In this document: positions 14,709-17,986 of the stretch, one piece after another
How positions within the stretch are numbered: the stretch's first letter is position 1
Layout: each line of letters starts with the position of its first letter
NCBI GenBank assembly: GCA_006226555.1
Contig: SBGS01000061.1
Span: 1-17,986, forward strand
DNA: 17,986 nt
Direction of reading: 5' to 3'
From: Bacteroidota bacterium
Lineage (GTDB): Bacteria > Bacteroidota > Bacteroidia > Flavobacteriales_D > Crocinitomicaceae
Made by a program: the position numbers and the translations under genes
Notes under the pieces: model-generated
What the model saw: only the letters and a program-made list of their open reading frames with translations
The model's database searches: none
What the model was told of the DNA's origin: nothing

Positions 14709-16265
14709 TCAGGGTTTTATACGTTTCCAATAAAATCGGCCCAGCTCTCCTTCTGAGATGATATGGGCTGTTGACGCGAAGTTAAACAGATCTGTCGAAT
14801 TATGGTGATATCCCACAATTAAGACCTCATTATATCCTTCGATCAGCTCTGTAAGTTCTTTTTCCTCCTTCAGTCGATCCGGTTTGTCGAGCTCCATGCC
14901 TGAAACGACGGATAATTCCTCTCCCGTGATTACCAGTTTATCATTTTTCCTAACATGATAGGAGGGAGCCCAATACGATTCCATCAGGAATAGGGAATTA
15001 CTTTGGTTGTTGTCCCATTCTTGTATCATTTGAGACAGTTCTGCTTCTTCCGAACTCAATTTAACGCCATTCACGATCTCCATTTTCTGAAGCGTCTGTA
15101 GTTGTTCCAGATATCCTGTTACGTTGAGCAGCATAAACGCCACACTAATTAGGATCAAGCTCAGACTACCGATAACTTTATTGATCGCACCAATAAATGA
15201 TGGATAGAACAAGAAGGCCAGTGGTGCAAAATGCCTCATTTCGTATGAAACCGCTTTGTCGTCCAGATAGAAGAACAGAAATGCAAAGAAAACAGTGTAC
15301 GGCATAAATAGGAGCAGTTTACCGTAGCGTTGATGATGCCAAAGCTCTTTGATCACAAACAGAAAACTAGTAAAAGCGAGTGTCAGTAAAACGAAAACGA
15401 CGAACAGATCACTACCATGTGTAACCGCATATCGTTGGATCAATATCCCTGCTGTGGTGAAAATTCCTAATGGACTGCTAAAGCTATAGAGCAGGTCTCC
15501 TGTAATATCGTTCGGAACACCAAACCAACCTTCGTGGTCTATGGCAGAACCTGGGGTTTCACCATTCAAAAGAAGGAATTTGGCAAAGACGAGTACACCA
15601 AGGGCAGCGAGACCAAAATGCCAGTTTCTCTTTAAACGCTCAAGAAATGTTTGCTGTTCTCTGAAAAATAAGAACAGACCACCTCCAGCAACAAAAAGTA
15701 AAAAGCTCGTCTTTAAGTAAACACCTACAGTACCAAGGATGAAAAAGAAAAGCGCTTCTCTAAAACAGAATATCTTGTTGCGCGTGATCAAATAGGTAGC
15801 GAACCATGGGGAATAAGCTATCGTTAGCAAATCGCCACCATGATACATCAGACTTTGCCAATAGAAGAGGGGAGAACAGACCATCAGTAAAAGCGAAGTG
15901 ATCCTGATCAGAGGGTCGATCTGCAAAAGCTGAAAAAGTCGGTTATATCCTACAAAAGCAGCGCTCAATCCCAGTGCAATCATTATGGCTTGCAGCTGCT
16001 GAAGTGATGCAATTCCGGTAACCAGGCTGATAACATAAGGAATGATCCATTGTCCCGGAGCCCACCATGCTATTTCATAGGTGTATATGGCATTTGAAAT
16101 ACCAGGATAGTTGAGCGTATTAAAAGCAGCCCCTTCTTTGTATTGCTGCATGATCTCAAAACCGCGTAGCGCATCAGCAAAGGTGTAACTTCCGACTATA
16201 AAGGGAGTAACTACCAATAGAAGCAGAATCAGCAACGTTATGACGGTGGTAATTCGCTTTTGCAC
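14709..16265 (-). CDS. Multipass GT-C-like membrane protein
   Basis: This 518-residue inner-membrane protein has roughly ten hydrophobic helices between residues 5 and 385, then a soluble C-terminal part of about 130 residues. The layout resembles GT-C glycosyltransferases and related dolichyl/undecaprenyl-phosphate sugar enzymes: N-terminal helix, a periplasmic loop with FADALRGFEIMQQYKEG, aromatic-rich WWAPGQW near residue 67, many helices, soluble tail. The expected acidic catalytic pair is not evident, so the enzyme role is inferred from topology only. The C-terminal region (NSLFLMESYWAPSY, EVLIVGYHHNS) looks like an alpha/beta fold. The start is GTG (16263-16265), six bases after the upstream TGA; no ATG lies nearby in frame, and the GTG places the hydrophobic helix at the N-terminus. 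It is the third gene of the operon. Confidence 0.8.
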   Translation of the reverse strand: MQKRITTVITLLILLLLVVTPFIVGSYTFADALRGFEIMQQYKEGAAFNTLNYPGISNAIYTYEIAWWAPGQWIIPYVISLVTGIASLQQLQAIMIALGLSAAFVGYNRLFQLLQIDPLIRITSLLLMVCSPLFYWQSLMYHGGDLLTIAYSPWFATYLITRNKIFCFREALFFFILGTVGVYLKTSFLLFVAGGGLFLFFREQQTFLERLKRNWHFGLAALGVLVFAKFLLLNGETPGSAIDHEGWFGVPNDITGDLLYSFSSPLGIFTTAGILIQRYAVTHGSDLFVVFVLLTLAFTSFLFVIKELWHHQRYGKLLLFMPYTVFFAFLFFYLDDKAVSYEMRHFAPLAFLFYPSFIGAINKVIGSLSLILISVAFMLLNVTGYLEQLQTLQKMEIVNGVKLSSEEAELSQMIQEWDNNQSNSLFLMESYWAPSYHVRKNDKLVITGEELSVVSGMELDKPDRLKEEKELTELIEGYNEVLIVGYHHNSTDLFNFASTAHIISEGELGRFYWKRIKP

Positions 16266-16271
16266 CTTAGA

Positions 16272-16625
16272 TCATTTGGTTTTTAAAGCATTCGTCAGCT
16301 GACTGATGAATACGATCTCTGATTTGTTCGTTCCAGATGAAGCATTTACGATCTTGTATGCTGTTTCCACGATTAATTTGTTGGTATCTGTATCAAAAAG
16401 CTCAGGATACTGAACGCGGTGATATACGACGTCATCAATGACCTTACTGCGATCGTAATTCAAATTTATACATTCGAAGAAAGATTGAAGAATGCGTTCC
16501 TCTTTCCAATCTGCCGCTATGAGCTCCTGCAAAGCATTGACCTCCTCTGCTCGGATCACTTTGTCTGCAAAGGCTGCACCATAAAAGATCTTCCCAAGTA
16601 GGTCACTGAAATGATCCGGAAACAT
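16272..16625 (-). CDS. Small TerB-like alpha-helical protein
   Basis: A 117-residue, all-helical soluble protein. Residues 10-38 (GKIFYGAAFADKVIRAEEVNALQELI) match the pattern of the TerB/tellurite-resistance fold, in which a helix with alternating small residues is followed by D-x-x-[IV]-x-x-x-E-x-x-A/L. The usual 'DG' of TerB is DK here. The rest contains ERILQSFFECINLNYDRS and a closing helix KSEIVFISQLTNALK. Family assignment is by this pattern and is not certain. The start ATG (16623-16625) overlaps the stop of the upstream gene (TAATG), and the next gene begins six bases after its own stop, so it is translated inside a coupled operon. It may link the beta-rich protein and the membrane protein; that is inference. 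Confidence 0.7.
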   Translation of the reverse strand: MFPDHFSDLLGKIFYGAAFADKVIRAEEVNALQELIAADWKEERILQSFFECINLNYDRSKVIDDVVYHRVQYPELFDTDTNKLIVETAYKIVNASSGTNKSEIVFISQLTNALKTK

Positions 16626-17986
16626 TAGAACTTGATTTTGTTAACAAAGTATACTGTACGCTTGCGCTTTTCATCGCCATCCTTGTTCTTAATGGTTTGA
16701 GAACCATAGGCAAGGAAATAGTTGCCATACCAGAATGAAATATTAGAGAAAGAACGTTTCGTCTTATCTGTATCGGAGCCTGTTTCGATCTCATCTGACA
16801 TTTCATCCGAGATCACCTCTCCATTGAATGAGAATGATTTTGAAGCGATCTTATTGTAGGTAGCAAATACTAACTTAATGGCGTCCTGTGTCTGCTCGGC
16901 AATATTAATGAATCGCTTCACGTAGAATGGCTTGTATGCCATCCACATTTCAAATGATTGATCCCATACTTTTTCTCCTTTAAAGTTGAATTTCGCGAAG
17001 AACGCATGGGTATACTGGTATCCGTCGAACACTTGTACATAGGTTGTAGTGGTGGTTGCAACACCGTTGACAAAAGTAGTTGTGGTTCTAGCCTCAGTTC
17101 GGTACGTTGGATAATATGCTTCAGCAAGGAATAAATATCCATCATCTACTTTGATGATGTTATGTGTTGCCAACCAGTAACTGATGGTGTATTCTTTGCC
17201 ACGATCTTCTTTCTTGCTCTTTTTCTTTTCTATTTTCTCTTGTTTTCTTTGAGGTAGATAATTCAGGAAGTTGTCAAGGTCCAGAAAGTCATAGTAATTG
17301 ATCGATGTTACTTTACCTTTTGATACAAGTGCAAAGTACATTCCGTTTGAAGCGCTGCTCGCTTTAGATGAATATGTTCCTGAGAATACATAATCCTCTC
17401 CACCCAATGAAGAAGCGGTAAGACTATTAATTCTGTAATCAGCATTTTCAGAGAAGTTGTAGTGATCTTTGATCTGTCCCTTGTCATTCATGCGTATTAC
17501 GTACATACGATTCTGCCTTTTGCTGATCGTAGCTTCCACCATCAGGAAAACCTCATTGGACTCTTCAAGGATCTGCATATTATCGATTGACAATTTCTTA
17601 GAGCTGATTCCTTCGATCTCGATGGGACGGTAATCCTGAACTCCCGTTTTCAGATCAACTGTCAACAGGTGAGGAAGTCCTCTCTTTGAGGCTGTAAAAT
17701 AGGCATGATCTTTATATACTGCCATGTCTCGGATATATGCTTTGCGTTCAATACTTCCGTCGATCTCATCAAATTCGTCTGTCTTTATGGAGTAACGCAC
17801 TACACGGTAATCACCTTTACGACTCTTGAAAAGAAGGTATAAGTTATTATCATCTCGAAATGTTTCGTCCTTGTAGTACTCTTTTGGCAGAGATAATTCG
17901 AGAGACTTTACAAATTCCAACTCGTTGTCGTATTTATCGAATTTCCAGTTTACTTCACCGCTGCTTGCTTTGGTATTTGCAAGAAT
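16625..17986 (-). CDS. Uncharacterised beta-rich (propeller-like) protein, 5' partial
   Basis: The frame is open past the window edge: 453 residues are visible and the N-terminus is missing, so the TTG at 17920 is only an internal codon. The protein is almost wholly short beta strands in repeating blocks such as LYLLFKSRKGDYRVVRYSI, AYFTASKRGLPHLLTVDL and VFLMVEATIS...MYVIRM, suggesting a beta-propeller. A Lys/Glu-rich insert (KQEKIEKKKSKKE) lies near residue 256. Further on are two Thr runs flanking a VNGVA turn. The C-terminus (TVYFVNKIKF) is not a T9SS sorting domain. No catalytic residues are recognised; similar proteins in Bacteroidota are called hypothetical. Its stop TAA overlaps the ATG of the TerB-like gene (TAATG), so it heads, or lies inside, the right-hand operon. 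Whether it is exported cannot be seen. Confidence 0.8.
   Translation of the reverse strand: MLANTKASSGEVNWKFDKYDNELEFVKSLELSLPKEYYKDETFRDDNNLYLLFKSRKGDYRVVRYSIKTDEFDEIDGSIERKAYIRDMAVYKDHAYFTASKRGLPHLLTVDLKTGVQDYRPIEIEGISSKKLSIDNMQILEESNEVFLMVEATISKRQNRMYVIRMNDKGQIKDHYNFSENADYRINSLTASSLGGEDYVFSGTYSSKASSASNGMYFALVSKGKVTSINYYDFLDLDNFLNYLPQRKQEKIEKKKSKKEDRGKEYTISYWLATHNIIKVDDGYLFLAEAYYPTYRTEARTTTTFVNGVATTTTTYVQVFDGYQYTHAFFAKFNFKGEKVWDQSFEMWMAYKPFYVKRFINIAEQTQDAIKLVFATYNKIASKSFSFNGEVISDEMSDEIETGSDTDKTKRSFSNISFWYGNYFLAYGSQTIKNKDGDEKRKRTVYFVNKIKF

Noticed and set aside
17918..17920. TTG at 17920 as the start of the beta-rich protein
   Set aside because: The frame continues without a stop to base 17986 and the extra residues are compatible with the same fold; the gene is cut by the window edge.

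Overview
The window looks like chromosome from a marine or aquatic member of the Bacteroidota, most likely order Flavobacteriales and perhaps near Crocinitomicaceae or Cryomorphaceae (the family level is inference). The evidence is a gliding-motility/type IX secretion (T9SS) type B C-terminal domain, several lipoproteins with an 'SC' lipobox followed by Lys/Asp/Glu residues, a moderately AT-rich composition, almost no Shine-Dalgarno sequences, and promoter elements of the TAnnTTTG kind. No tRNA, rRNA, CRISPR array, insertion sequence, phage gene or integrase was seen.

Layout: (1) 1-1113 (+) is the 3' end of a large T9SS-exported, Ig/PKD-repeat surface protein, closed by a strong, probably bidirectional terminator. 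(2) 1177-4127 is a run of small, uncharacterised cell-envelope genes: two tandem paralogous lipoproteins with a C-terminal membrane helix (-), a two-helix membrane protein (+), another lipoprotein (-) and a secreted lipocalin-like protein (+). (3) 4198-7240 holds a STAS/SpoIIAA-like protein (+), a CtlX-type citrulline/arginine-modifying hydrolase (-), a 42-residue single-span membrane protein coupled to a TPR protein (+), and a three-histidine-box fatty-acid desaturase (-). (4) 7348-13527 (-) is one very large lipoprotein of the bacterial alpha-2-macroglobulin family with an intact thioester motif. (5) 13699-14145 (+) is a small secreted acidic protein. (6) 14146-17986 (-) is a tightly packed operon of a partial beta-rich protein, a TerB-like protein, a multipass GT-C-like membrane protein and a PhnA-family zinc-ribbon protein.

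The general theme is the cell envelope: T9SS export, outer-membrane lipoproteins, a protease-trapping A2M homologue and membrane-lipid desaturation. No single co-ordinated pathway joins all the genes. The most compact candidate functional units are the four-gene operon at the right end, the micropeptide/TPR pair and the tandem lipoprotein pair; none has a function I can name with certainty. I do not see a clearly new defence or mobile system here. The window is largely ordinary Bacteroidota chromosome with several uncharacterised gene sets.
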